Shown one piece after another: positions 26,638 through 34,613 of a stretch of DNA of 64,000 nt (positions are counted from its first letter, which is position 1; each line of letters starts with the position of its first letter). The stretch is taken from the NCBI RefSeq assembly GCF_947496855.1, contig NZ_CANMED010000001.1:62001-126000 (forward strand). Direction: 5' to 3'. The notes beneath the pieces are model-generated. The model had not been told where the DNA came from. It saw only the letters and a program-made list of their open reading frames with translations, and did no database searches. The position numbers and the translations under genes were made by a program. This DNA comes from an uncultured Aquimarina sp. (GTDB lineage: Bacteria > Bacteroidota > Bacteroidia > Flavobacteriales > Flavobacteriaceae).

Positions 26638-27285
26638 ATGAATTCTAAAGATACTTTAAAACACGCCGGAAAAAGAAAACAGTTAGTCAATGTATTAGTT
26701 GATAAGGGGATTAAGGACAGTTCTGTTCTTACTGCTATCAATAAAATTCCGAGACACTTATTTATGGATTCTGGTTTCGGTGATCACGCATATCAGGATA
26801 AAGCTTTTCCTATTGGTGCCGATCAAACCATTTCACAGCCTTATACGGTTGCTTTTCAGTCAGAGTTATTAGAAGTAGAGCGCGGCGATAGCGTATTAGA
26901 AATAGGAACGGGTTCTGGTTACCAAACAGCTGTTTTATGTGAATTAGGCTGTAAGGTGTATAGTATAGAAAGACAACAGGAACTTTTTAAAAAAACAAAA
27001 TTGTTTTTACCTAAATTAGGATACCGCCCTAAACATTTATCTTTCGGAGATGGTTATAAAGGGTTACCTGAGTATGCACCATACAAGGGTATTATTGTCA
27101 CCGCAGGAGCTCCATATGTTCCAAAACCATTACTTGCTCAATTAGAAATAGGAGGTAGATTAGTGATTCCTGTCGGTAATGATCCGCAAGTAATGACTTT
27201 GTTTATTCGCAAAAGTGAAACTAAATTCGAAAAACACGAGTTCGGAGAATTTCGTTTTGTGCCTTTATTGGAAGACAAAAATTAG
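26638..27285 (+). CDS. pcm: Protein-L-isoaspartate O-methyltransferase
   Basis: A 215-residue SAM-dependent methyltransferase that repairs isoaspartyl residues in aged proteins. Motifs are IPRHLFMD near 37, the conserved DQTISQPYTVAFQSE active-site segment, the SAM-binding VLEIGTGSGYQTAVL, and a C-terminal GGRLVIPVG. Length and order are normal for Pcm. It diverges from the Gfo/Idh gene and is followed by a short, possibly decayed stretch before smpB, which faces it. Confidence 0.94.
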   Translation: MNSKDTLKHAGKRKQLVNVLVDKGIKDSSVLTAINKIPRHLFMDSGFGDHAYQDKAFPIGADQTISQPYTVAFQSELLEVERGDSVLEIGTGSGYQTAVLCELGCKVYSIERQQELFKKTKLFLPKLGYRPKHLSFGDGYKGLPEYAPYKGIIVTAGAPYVPKPLLAQLEIGGRLVIPVGNDPQVMTLFIRKSETKFEKHEFGEFRFVPLLEDKN

Positions 27286-27385
27286 ATAGGTTTATGATTA
27301 GAAAATTAGAGCTTTATTTATTTCCTGTTATTTTTTATTAGGAATAGCAATATATTTTTCGCATTAGCTTACGGGACAGAACTAA

Positions 27386-27502
27386 TTGTTTTGCCACTGT
27401 TTAGACCGTATTGAAGCAGTCAAAAGATTAGATCAAGATCCGGAAAATCCCAAGTTGAAAAAAGAAGAGCCGAAAGCGTATAAGAAAATAATGCTAGAAT
27501 AA
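27386..27502 (+). pseudogene. Short open stretch, possible gene remnant
   Basis: A 38-codon frame opening at a TTG after a stop at 27383-27385 and ending TAA at 27500-27502. The product (LDRIEAVKRLDQDPENPK, then a lysine-rich tail) looks like real protein sequence rather than random AT-rich translation: it is charged, helical and free of low-complexity runs. It has no recognisable family, start context or full-length neighbour. It may be the 3' relic of a lost gene, or a small gene. Confidence 0.3.
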
Positions 27503-27518
27503 TCTCGATTAAATGAAT

Positions 27519-27980
27519 CTATTTATAATCCTTTTTAATTCGATCTAGCGTACGTTTGTTATCTCTGTCTTTTATTGCTTCCCTTTTGTCATATAGTTTC
27601 TTTCCTCTGGCAAGGGCGATATCTAATTTGGCTAAACCACGATCATTTACAAACAATCGAGTTGGTATAATTGTGAGTCCAGAATTTTTAACTTCTTTTT
27701 CGAGTTTCTTTAGTTCTTGTTTGTTCAGTAATAGTTTTCGCTCACTTTTAGGATTATGATTAAAATAGGTGGCATGAGAATACTCTTCAATATTCATGTT
27801 AATCACAAAGAGTTCCCCATTATTATGAAACTCACAAAAACTTTCTGCAATACCTGCTTTTCCTTCTCTAATGGCTTTTATCTCGGTTCCCGCGAGTTGA
27901 ATTCCTGCCGTATATTTGTCCAGAAATTCGTATTCGAATTTGGCTTTTCTATTAAGTATGTTGATCCTATTCTGACTCAT
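27519..27980 (-). CDS. smpB: SsrA-binding protein SmpB
   Basis: A 153-residue tmRNA partner for rescue of stalled ribosomes. Hallmarks are INILNRKAKFEYEFLDKYTAGIQLAGTEIKAIR at the N-terminus (quoted here by its ends: it spans residues 6-38), the SFCEF segment, and the basic C-terminal tail KKLYDKREAIKDRDNKR that enters the mRNA channel. The frame is open five codons further upstream, but the ATG at 27980 (MSQNRINIL) matches the usual start. No tmRNA gene is recognisable nearby. It converges with pcm. Confidence 0.94.
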   Translation of the reverse strand: MSQNRINILNRKAKFEYEFLDKYTAGIQLAGTEIKAIREGKAGIAESFCEFHNNGELFVINMNIEEYSHATYFNHNPKSERKLLLNKQELKKLEKEVKNSGLTIIPTRLFVNDRGLAKLDIALARGKKLYDKREAIKDRDNKRTLDRIKKDYK

Positions 27981-28021
27981 AATTTGTGTATGCAAAAAGT
28001 TTGCAGAGAGTACAAAAATAC

Positions 28022-28048
28022 AAAAAGCTTTCCCTAAAGAAAGCTTTG
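28022..28048 (-). terminator. Terminator of the DUF3887-like gene
   Basis: AAAGCTTTC at 28024-28032 pairs with GAAAGCTTT at 28039-28047 around a 6-base loop. On the minus strand the stem runs into a T-rich stretch, 25 bp past the stop of the gene at 28073, as expected for an intrinsic terminator. Confidence 0.65.
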
Positions 28049-28072
28049 TAATAAGTATTGTTATAAAACTTT

Positions 28073-28429
28073 TTAAGGTTCCTGAAATTGTATAGTAGCA
28101 ATTTTACCATCAGTATTTAATTTTAGCTCCATTACCAAACTAATATTGTCAAAAGTAGCAGTATAGCTATTAATTCCTTCTGCCGATTCTATAAAAGTCA
28201 ATGTTTTTAAGTTTCCGAATTGTGAATGACATCCTTTGATAAAGCGAGAAACACCTTCTTTTGTCATTTCTTCTTGCATTTCAGTAGCATATAAATCAAA
28301 AACGGCATCAATGTTTTGGGTATTAAAGTTTTCCTGAAAAGCTTTTGTAGTTTTTTCGTAGACAGCAGCGTCTTGTGCTAACAATGATTGTGCAGCTATG
28401 CAGACTAAAAATAGTAGTATGTTTTTCAT
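28073..28429 (-). CDS. Secreted DUF3887-like protein
   Basis: A 118-residue exported protein with signal peptide MKNILLFLVCIAAQSLLAQ; the frame is open nine codons further up, but this ATG gives the export signal. The mature part begins with an NTF2/SnoaL-like helix pattern (AFQENFNTQNIDAVFDLYATEMQ), as in DUF3887 domains. Such domains are often found on their own in Bacteroidota envelopes, sometimes fused to hydrolases. No catalytic residues are evident. Single gene with its own terminator. Confidence 0.65.
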   Translation of the reverse strand: MKNILLFLVCIAAQSLLAQDAAVYEKTTKAFQENFNTQNIDAVFDLYATEMQEEMTKEGVSRFIKGCHSQFGNLKTLTFIESAEGINSYTATFDNISLVMELKLNTDGKIATIQFQEP

Positions 28430-28659
28430 AATATGAATAAGATTTAGGGATTGCAAAATAATTATCTTTTTCAGATTTCAAAAAAAAATAAACTTAAAAT
28501 TAATGAATCTTATGAAAGTTTTTGCCTAAATAAGTGTCTTAAGTATGCAGATAACCTTGAAAAACCTAGGTTGGCGAGTATGATATTTTAGTTTAACAAA
28601 ACTATTACAACTATTCACAGAGTAACAACTATTTTAGTTCACAAGTTAATAATGAGTTT

Positions 28660-29412
28660 ATGAGAAAGTTTTTATTTTTAGTAGTACTATTATTTTTAGC
28701 ATCTTTTACAACTGTTACTGTTCAGTTTACAGCCGAACAGATTATTAAGAAGACTATTGAAAATGCTGGAGGATCAAAATTCGATAAAGCTAGTATTCGT
28801 TTTATATTTAGAGGAAAAGAATATAGAAGTGTAAGGAGTAATGGAGATTATCAATTAGAAAGATTCACATCAGGTACTGATGGTATAATTCATGATATTT
28901 TAAATAATAGTGGTTTATCCAGATCTATTGAAAGCTGTAGCGTAAAAGTTTTAGATTCTATGGTAACCAAAATTAGTGACGGTGTAAATTCGGTTCATTA
29001 TTTTGCGAATTTGCCTTATGGATTGAATGCACCAGCTGTGCGTAAAGAATTAATAGGTGAATCTAAAATTAAAAATATATCGTATTATAAAATTAAGGTA
29101 ACGTTCGATCAAGAAGGAGGTGGAACAGATTTTGAAGATGAGTTTATGTATTGGATTCATAAGGAAGATTTTACGATTGATTATCTAGCATATAAATACG
29201 CTGTGGATGGAGGCGGTGTTCGCTTTAGAGAAGCTTATAATCCAAGAGTAATTAATGGCATTCGTTTTGTAGACTATAAGAATTATAAAACCGATAATCT
29301 TTCTACATCTTTATTTAAGTTAGATGTAATGTTCGAAAATGAAGAATTAAAACTACTATCCAAAATAGAACTAGAAGACATCCATGTTTATGTTGAGGAG
29401 GATTGTTGTTAA
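28660..29412 (+). CDS. Exported DUF6503-like protein
   Basis: A 250-residue exported protein with a signal sequence (about 1-21). It is beta-rich: GKEYRSVRSNGDYQLER, later IKVTFDQEGGGTDFEDEF and a MYWIHKEDFTIDYLAY strand, resembling DUF6503 and the lipoprotein-carrier (LolA/LolB-like) half-barrel family of Bacteroidota, in which a hydrophobic ligand is held by a curved sheet. The C-terminus ends in an acidic ECC-type tail (EEDCC). The assignment is by resemblance. Tail-to-tail with the phosphatase gene, with a 4 bp stop overlap. Confidence 0.6.
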   Translation: MRKFLFLVVLLFLASFTTVTVQFTAEQIIKKTIENAGGSKFDKASIRFIFRGKEYRSVRSNGDYQLERFTSGTDGIIHDILNNSGLSRSIESCSVKVLDSMVTKISDGVNSVHYFANLPYGLNAPAVRKELIGESKIKNISYYKIKVTFDQEGGGTDFEDEFMYWIHKEDFTIDYLAYKYAVDGGGVRFREAYNPRVINGIRFVDYKNYKTDNLSTSLFKLDVMFENEELKLLSKIELEDIHVYVEEDCC

Positions 29413-29930
29413 TTAATATTAAGAACAGTATCCGTAATTATATCTCCTACGATTTTGATAATAAACAGTTTGCTGTAGTTTTTTTCGTCAATATCATTAT
29501 ATTTTTTTTGACCGATTATCTTATTTACAAATGCCGGTGTGGAGTTACTATGTCCAACTATTAAAGAGGTTTTTCCGGTTGTTTCTTTTTGAAATTCTTG
29601 ATCGAATAATTTTCGGGGATCATAAAAAGATATCTCAATATTTCTATCTTTTGCTATAGGTGCAGCAGTTTGAAGAGTTCTTGTATAATTTGTGCTATAT
29701 ACTTGATCTATTTTTATATCGGCAAGTATTTTTACTAGATTTTCTGAACGTTCTTTACCTTGTTCAGTTAAGTTAGGATTTCTGTTGCTTTTATCGCTAA
29801 GATCTTTTTCTGAATGTCTAACTAAAATATAAGTAGTAGTATTTTTATTCTCTACTGCTTCCTGAGCGCAACTTGAAAATGAAACCAGAAGTAATAATAA
29901 AAAAGTAGTTGAGATATATTTAATTTTCAT
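29409..29930 (-). CDS. Histidine phosphatase-family lipoprotein (SixA/PGM-like)
   Basis: A 173-residue lipoprotein with lipobox SFSSC near residue 20. The phosphatase core shows LVRHSEKD, where the catalytic His follows Arg (RH with Ser in place of Gly), Arg in TRTLQTA, and the second His in VGHSNSTP. Predicted to be a cell-surface or periplasmic phosphomonoesterase; the substrate is unknown. It follows the phytase-like gene with only a 2 bp gap, so the two form an operon, which suggests shared phosphate-ester metabolism. Confidence 0.85.
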   Translation of the reverse strand: MKIKYISTTFLLLLLVSFSSCAQEAVENKNTTTYILVRHSEKDLSDKSNRNPNLTEQGKERSENLVKILADIKIDQVYSTNYTRTLQTAAPIAKDRNIEISFYDPRKLFDQEFQKETTGKTSLIVGHSNSTPAFVNKIIGQKKYNDIDEKNYSKLFIIKIVGDIITDTVLNIN

Positions 29931-29932
29931 GA

Positions 29933-31060
29933 TTATGGATTTTTAATGAGTTCGAGTAATATTAATTGATTGATTTGTTCCGAAATGGGATTAAAATTGT
30001 TGTCAGAAATCAAAAGTAATGATTGATTTCCATTGGCCAATATAGGACCAAAAGTGATTCCCTCAATATTATCAACAATATGATTCGTGAGTTGACTTCT
30101 AATAGATTCAAAATCAAAAAGTAATTGTTTGGTAGCTGATTGATACTCTTTACTTTTTAAAGATTCAAAATCTACCGTATTTGTTACATCTTGCGTATTA
30201 GTTAAATAAATTCTCACAGTATTTCCTTGCGTTCCATAACCTGCAGCATATCCACGTTCCACAATTAGGAATTGATTTTCTGTAAGTTGTTGTAGTGCTG
30301 TTATACCATTTACGCCAAATTTTTCTTTGGGATCTTTTGCAAGTTTATCAAGGGGATAGGTAAATTGAAAATCAGCTTGATTCGTATTTATATTAAAATG
30401 TGTAATTCTTACGGGAGCTCCGGAATTATCAACCGTTGGCTCCTGTCCATCTAGTTCTAAAGGCAGTTCCATAGCAGCCCAGTAACCATTGTTTCTTATG
30501 TCCTTTACTAATCCTTCGAATACTCCATTATGCCTTGGTTTGTTTACCGAATTGCTATCCGTTAAGAAATAGGAGGGAAGTTGAAATTTAGTTTCATAAT
30601 TTCCAGTAGCATCTGTAATAAAAATAGCAGGATTATAGTTATGTTTTATAGATCCTTCACTTGTAAATATGAATTTGTTTATCCCAAAAGTTCTTATAGC
30701 TTCTAGATCAGCTATGTTTTTATTTAAAAACTGATGATGTTGATCTTTAATTTTTATAAGCTGATCAACCGTTACTGCACTGAATTTGTCATTTTCTAAA
30801 GAAATTGATGTTTTGTAAAATCTTGGATTTTTAGCATCATCACATACAACATAATATGCATCCTGTTCTTTATGATATTCAATACCGGAAAGCCCTCCAA
30901 TTTTTGAGCCTTCGAAAATGGAATCATTATAGATTATATATTCATCTAGGTAATTTATTTGGATGGTACTTTTTTTAGGAAGATTTATAGTGCTTCCACA
31001 AGAAACCATAAAATCGCATAAAAAGGAAAATAATATAATACGTACTATTGTTGAGGACAT
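29933..31060 (-). CDS. Phytase-like esterase-domain lipoprotein
   Basis: A 375-residue lipoprotein (lipobox MVSCG near residue 21) with the beta-propeller-like 'esterase-like activity of phytase' domain. Typical pieces are GGLSGIEYHKEQDAYYVVCDD, LEAIRTFG, and NIEGITFGP with Asp/Glu positions that would bind metal. Such proteins are reported to act on phytate or other phosphate esters; whether this one does is inference. It is upstream of and nearly contiguous with a histidine phosphatase lipoprotein, so the pair may process extracellular organic phosphate. Confidence 0.78.
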   Translation of the reverse strand: MSSTIVRIILFSFLCDFMVSCGSTINLPKKSTIQINYLDEYIIYNDSIFEGSKIGGLSGIEYHKEQDAYYVVCDDAKNPRFYKTSISLENDKFSAVTVDQLIKIKDQHHQFLNKNIADLEAIRTFGINKFIFTSEGSIKHNYNPAIFITDATGNYETKFQLPSYFLTDSNSVNKPRHNGVFEGLVKDIRNNGYWAAMELPLELDGQEPTVDNSGAPVRITHFNINTNQADFQFTYPLDKLAKDPKEKFGVNGITALQQLTENQFLIVERGYAAGYGTQGNTVRIYLTNTQDVTNTVDFESLKSKEYQSATKQLLFDFESIRSQLTNHIVDNIEGITFGPILANGNQSLLLISDNNFNPISEQINQLILLELIKNP

Positions 31061-31215
31061 AGTTAAATTATCAAAGTCTCTAAAAGTAATATTTTATCAG
31101 TAAACAAATGAGCTACTTTTAATATTTCAATATGGATAGAGTCAAAAATTATAGTTTTTGAGATATCTGAAAGGAAATTATAATATCAAATTTGCATTAT
31201 AATTTAAAAGCAATA

Positions 31216-31500
31216 ATGATGAAAAGAACAATTTTTACCTTACTATTTTCTGCAGGAGCTTTATTTGTTTCTTGCGATGGAGATGATGTCGAAGATGCAG
31301 CTTGCGATATAGCAGAAGATGCACTTCAATTGTCGGTTGAAGCTGCCATAGAAGCTTATGAGGCGGATGAAAATGAAACTACGTGTCAAGCAATAAAAGA
31401 TACAGTAGAAGAGTATAGAGATCTGGAATGTACCAGTGCACTAGCCTATGCTGATGAGTTATTATTACTACCGTTAGATTGTGCGGATGCTGGAAATTAG
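31216..31500 (+). CDS. Small acidic Cys-rich lipoprotein
   Basis: A roughly 94-residue protein with signal peptide and lipobox (LFVSC) from the ATG pair at 31216/31219; the frame is open a little further upstream. The mature part is very acidic and contains five Cys after the lipid-anchor Cys (ACDIAEDA, TCQAIKD, LECTSA, DCADAGN). No family is recognised; the pairs of Cys could form disulfides in the periplasm or on the surface. It stands alone, followed by a strong terminator. Confidence 0.7.
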   Translation: MMKRTIFTLLFSAGALFVSCDGDDVEDAACDIAEDALQLSVEAAIEAYEADENETTCQAIKDTVEEYRDLECTSALAYADELLLLPLDCADAGN

Positions 31501-31540
31501 GTTCTAAGTCCTATTTTCTATAGGTTAAAGATAATAAGTA

Positions 31541-31572
31541 AAAGCCCTTCAAATATATTTGAAGGGCTTTTA
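31541..31572. terminator. Bidirectional terminator between lipoprotein and GH5 genes
   Basis: A perfect 14 bp stem, AAAGCCCTTCAAAT against ATTTGAAGGGCTTT, with a 2-base loop at the palindrome centre and T-rich flanks on both strands. It sits between the + strand small lipoprotein gene and the - strand GH5 gene, which converge on it, so it should end both. Confidence 0.85.
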
Positions 31573-31593
31573 TGTTATACAATTTTTATGAAT

Positions 31594-32877
31594 CTATAAT
31601 TTTACAAATTTTGTAGTAGTTGATGTATTGTTAGAACTTACTTTTAAAATATAATTACCTGATTGTAAGCCTCCAATATTGACCTGTGGATTGTTCTGAT
31701 TTATGTTTTTATGAAAAACGGATCTCCCGTTCATATCAAAAACAGTAAGATTATCAATTACGATAGTAGAATTTACTGAAAGAATGTCTTTTACTGGATT
31801 TTGAACTAATGAAAGTTTTACATTATCAATGGTAAAATCATCTATACCCAATGCTTCTGCACGATTGATTAAATGGTTTCTTATAAAAATACCCGATGCT
31901 GTAAGATTTCCGTTTGTAAGTCCTTGTAGCCCCATACCTGGACTCACAACACATGAATCTTCATTTTTGTGAGCAACTGTCCAGTTTACATAGCTAATAT
32001 GATTATCAATCATGAAGTTTAACCATGTTTCTGATTCTTGTTGATTATATCCACCATCACCACTTGCATCTGTAGTTCCCCATTCAGTAACAAATAATGC
32101 GATTCCACTATTCATAGCAGCTAATGCGCGATCTCGTAAAAACTGTTTATGAGTATTTGCATAGAAATGTAAGGTATATGCAAGATTTGGATCACCAATT
32201 ATTGGGTCCGCAGCTGCTTTATCAACATCTTGTGACCAAGTCGGACTTCCTACTATAATTAGATTATCCGAATCTTTAGATCGTATACCAGCAATTACAT
32301 CAGTGGCATAACTTTTAACATCATTCCAAGATTGGTTTATGGGTTCATTATATATTTCATAAATAACATTATCCTTATCACCATATAGTTCTGCCATTTC
32401 AGTAAAGAATGCTACAGCTTCATCTTTGTGTACCTCTGCTGCATGTGTATGCCAATCTATAATTACATAAACACCTTTAGCAATAGCAGCATCGATAACT
32501 GTTCTAATTTTTGCTTTTTGAACTGCAGTATTATCAATATAGCCAGTTCCTCCATCCCAAGTTTCTTTGACTCCGAGTGCCGCTCTGATTATATGGTTAT
32601 TCCAGTCATCTGCTAAATGATTTACGGTTTGCGAGTTATAAAAATCACCTCCATCTCCTGCGTTGCTCCAAAAAAGACTCATTCCAGCAAGGCTTATTTT
32701 TTCTCCATTCTCTGCTGTCACATGACTTCCGTTGACTTGTAGTCTTCCGTATCTTTCTACTACTGTTTGGGAGTAAATTGCCTGACTAGTTACTAGGGTA
32801 AGTAAAAGAATAGCTATTAATTTTAAATTCTGTTTTTCAAAAAAGTTTTTTTCTAAAAGAATAAATTTAGGTTTCAT
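31594..32877 (-). CDS. Secreted GH5-family beta-1,4-glucanase (cellulase-like) with T9SS sorting domain
   Basis: A 427-residue secreted glycoside hydrolase. A signal peptide (about 1-36, extended N-region) precedes a GH5 barrel at 40-345. The acid/base is Glu178 in YNEP and the nucleophile is Glu265 in VTEWGT; DWHTH (141-145) and HFYA are further active-site segments. It most resembles GH5 subfamily 2 endo-beta-1,4-glucanases. The C-terminal 75 residues are a type A T9SS sorting domain (LVQNPVKDILSV, then SGNYILKV), so the enzyme should be released or anchored at the surface. Single gene with its own terminator. Confidence 0.93.
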   Translation of the reverse strand: MKPKFILLEKNFFEKQNLKLIAILLLTLVTSQAIYSQTVVERYGRLQVNGSHVTAENGEKISLAGMSLFWSNAGDGGDFYNSQTVNHLADDWNNHIIRAALGVKETWDGGTGYIDNTAVQKAKIRTVIDAAIAKGVYVIIDWHTHAAEVHKDEAVAFFTEMAELYGDKDNVIYEIYNEPINQSWNDVKSYATDVIAGIRSKDSDNLIIVGSPTWSQDVDKAAADPIIGDPNLAYTLHFYANTHKQFLRDRALAAMNSGIALFVTEWGTTDASGDGGYNQQESETWLNFMIDNHISYVNWTVAHKNEDSCVVSPGMGLQGLTNGNLTASGIFIRNHLINRAEALGIDDFTIDNVKLSLVQNPVKDILSVNSTIVIDNLTVFDMNGRSVFHKNINQNNPQVNIGGLQSGNYILKVSSNNTSTTTKFVKL

Positions 32878-33050
32878 TGTTAAGTTTTTAGAGTTGAATT
32901 AATCAAATATATTGGGTAATCAGATTTTTGGTTAACGAGTTCTTTTTATTTTTAGTATGGAGATTATTAATTATTTGCTGAAATATTTAAAAAAGAATTT
33001 TCTTTAAACAACTATATAAAGAAACAAATAAAGATAACAAACAACAATAG

Positions 33051-33082
33051 CCTCAATACATTATTAAAAAAATGTATTGAGG
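33051..33082. terminator. Hairpin downstream of the 41-residue ORF
   Basis: CCTCAATACATT (33051-33062) pairs perfectly with AATGTATTGAGG (33071-33082) around an 8-base AT-only loop. On the minus strand it follows the small ORF at 33122-33247 by 40 bp. T-run weak, so either a terminator or an mRNA-stabilising hairpin. Confidence 0.5.
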
Positions 33083-33121
33083 TTCAGTTATTTTAATGGA
33101 ATTTGTAAATGTTTTAGTATG

Positions 33122-33247
33122 TTATCCTAATACACCCAATTGCCAGGCAACTATGGTCATAGAAAGGATAGCAATGATAAAAAATCCAATAAAAAAATAT
33201 GAGCTTCTCTTCTTTTGAGAGGAGCCAAGATCTCCAGAAGACTTCAT
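33122..33247 (-). CDS. Small single-pass membrane protein (41 residues)
   Basis: An ORF of 41 codons starting ATG at 33247. The hydrophilic N-terminus (MKSSGDLGSSQKKRSS) carries a cluster of basic residues, followed by one strong membrane helix (YFFIGFFIIAILSMTIVAW) and a short tail. The positive charge before the helix predicts the N-terminus in the cytoplasm. The pattern resembles the many small membrane peptides of bacteria, and the gap of about 420 bp holds nothing else. No family is recognised. A hairpin follows at a fitting distance. Confidence 0.5.
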   Translation of the reverse strand: MKSSGDLGSSQKKRSSYFFIGFFIIAILSMTIVAWQLGVLG

Positions 33248-33302
33248 ACTGGTTAGGTTTTGTTGATTGATGTATTTATAAGACTCTGCAGAAAGGTAAA
33301 TG

Positions 33303-33788
33303 TTACACCTTTTGTGGTTTTAATTGTAAAATTCTTTCGTTAAACGTATTTGCCTCTAAAGGATTTAATACAGAATTAAACAATTCCATCAGTTCTGGAG
33401 TATGATTCCAACGTTTTTGTTTAAGTAAATTAAAATGCACAAAAGAACTCCACATTACTGCTTTTAACTCTGTTTTATCGTGATTCCACATGCGTATCTC
33501 TACGTGTAGTTCGTTTTCTGTGTAGGAGAAAAGTTGAGAATCAATAATGATATCTTCCATCAAGAATGCTGGTCGTAAGTAAGCAATTTGATTAGTGCCA
33601 ACAACCCAACTTATGCCTTGTGTTTGTGCCATTTTAAAAAGGTCTAGATTGTAATAATCAATTATTTGATCTTCTCTGGCATTAATCATATAATTAATAT
33701 ATTCTGCATTGTTGAGATGATTAAAAGGATCACAATGTTGGAATCTGATTTTGGCTTTGCTTTCTAGAGTTTTCGGTAATGTTGTCAT
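33303..33788 (-). CDS. Acyl-CoA thioesterase (4HBT/hotdog fold)
   Basis: A 161-residue hotdog-fold thioesterase. The catalytic-type segment FQHCDPFNHLNNAEYINYM (from residue 14) has the Asp and Asn of the 4-hydroxybenzoyl-CoA thioesterase-like family. It would hydrolyse an acyl-CoA; the chain length is unknown. The gene is 53 bp downstream of a TetR regulator on the same strand and has a palindrome identical in core to the one before tetR 18 bp in front of its start, so the regulator very likely controls it. Confidence 0.88.
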   Translation of the reverse strand: MTTLPKTLESKAKIRFQHCDPFNHLNNAEYINYMINAREDQIIDYYNLDLFKMAQTQGISWVVGTNQIAYLRPAFLMEDIIIDSQLFSYTENELHVEIRMWNHDKTELKAVMWSSFVHFNLLKQKRWNHTPELMELFNSVLNPLEANTFNERILQLKPQKV

Positions 33789-33805
33789 AAGTATTATGTT
33801 ATTTT

Positions 33806-33821
33806 TATACCAATCGGTATA
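33806..33821. promoter_or_regulatory. TetR-type operator before the thioesterase gene
   Basis: TATACCAATCGGTATA, a perfect TATACC-N4-GGTATA inverted repeat 18 bp before the thioesterase start. It shares both half-sites with the palindrome upstream of the TetR gene (34473-34488), the best evidence that both are sites for that regulator. Confidence 0.75.
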
Positions 33822-33841
33822 TTTTGGTTTAAAAAAATGTT

Positions 33842-34438
33842 TTAAAGCTTTAATTCGTTTATAATAATGATATCTATTTGATCCATCGTTTGCAGAAGAT
33901 AACTAGTATCTTCCATGGTATGTGTCATAAAAATTGCACCAACAATCATCGTGTATAATCTTTTTGAATAGAGAATAGAATCAATTTCATATTGTATTTC
34001 ACCGTTTTTTTTTCCAGTATCTATAAGTAGTGCCAGGTTATTCTGTATTTTATTTATGGTATACTGTACATATTTAAAAAGGGCAATGTTTTGGTGTTTA
34101 GCATCTACTCCCATATTGAGTACAGGACAACCTCCAAGTTCTTCAGTATAATCATAATAATTACGATAAAAATCGGTAACCAGAAATAATTTTTCGATTG
34201 AAGAATTACTAAGAGTTTGATGTTCTGTAATACGTCTTAACATGTTTTTTACAGTCATCGTAAAAGCCGCAATGGCTAATTCTTCTTTGTTTTTAAAATT
34301 TCCATAAACAGCACCCTTTGTCAATCCAGTAGCTTTGGTTATATCACTTAAGCTGGTAGCAGCATATCCATTTTTATTAAAAATAGGTGCAACTGTAGTG
34401 ATAATAAATTCAGCAGTTTGTTCGGCTTTCGTATGCAT
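33842..34438 (-). CDS. TetR/AcrR-family transcriptional regulator
   Basis: A 198-residue repressor. The N-terminal helix-turn-helix reads YAATSLSDITKATGLTKGAVYGNFKNKEELAIAAF (residues 22-56, quoted as its ends: YAATSL to LAIAAF), the classic TetR DNA-binding domain. The C-terminal all-helical domain would bind a small ligand, and a C-x-V motif (GGCPVLNMG) resembles TetR_C regions of flavobacterial regulators. It is likely auto-repressing: a palindrome lies in its promoter, and another precedes the thioesterase gene downstream. The ligand may be an acyl-CoA or fatty acid given the target, but that is inference. Confidence 0.9.
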   Translation of the reverse strand: MHTKAEQTAEFIITTVAPIFNKNGYAATSLSDITKATGLTKGAVYGNFKNKEELAIAAFTMTVKNMLRRITEHQTLSNSSIEKLFLVTDFYRNYYDYTEELGGCPVLNMGVDAKHQNIALFKYVQYTINKIQNNLALLIDTGKKNGEIQYEIDSILYSKRLYTMIVGAIFMTHTMEDTSYLLQTMDQIDIIIINELKL

Positions 34439-34457
34439 TTATTTAAACTTAATAAGT

Positions 34458-34465
34458 CAAATATA
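34458..34465 (-). promoter_or_regulatory. -7 box TATATTTG of the tetR gene
   Basis: On the minus strand TATATTTG fits the TAnnTTTG consensus 20 bp before the tetR start. The tetR operator at 34473-34488 lies immediately upstream, between the -7 and -33 positions, a typical repressor placement. Confidence 0.55.
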
Positions 34466-34472
34466 ATTAAAA

Positions 34473-34488
34473 TATACCATTCGGTATA
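34473..34488. promoter_or_regulatory. TetR-type operator in the tetR promoter
   Basis: TATACCATTCGGTATA, an inverted repeat with the same half-sites as the site at 33806-33821; it extends by two more bases on each side to AATATACC and GGTATATT. It lies between the -33 and -7 positions of the tetR promoter and so should mediate auto-repression. It could also influence the divergent endonuclease gene, whose start is 126 bp away. Confidence 0.75.
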
Positions 34489-34613
34489 TTTCATGAGTTA
34501 AATTTTAACATTACTAAGTGAGAATATGTACTTTTTATTAGTCCAGATTTTAATTTTAAGATAACTTCATAAACTACATATTATAACTATCTTGTGATGC
34601 TAATTTTATTGTT

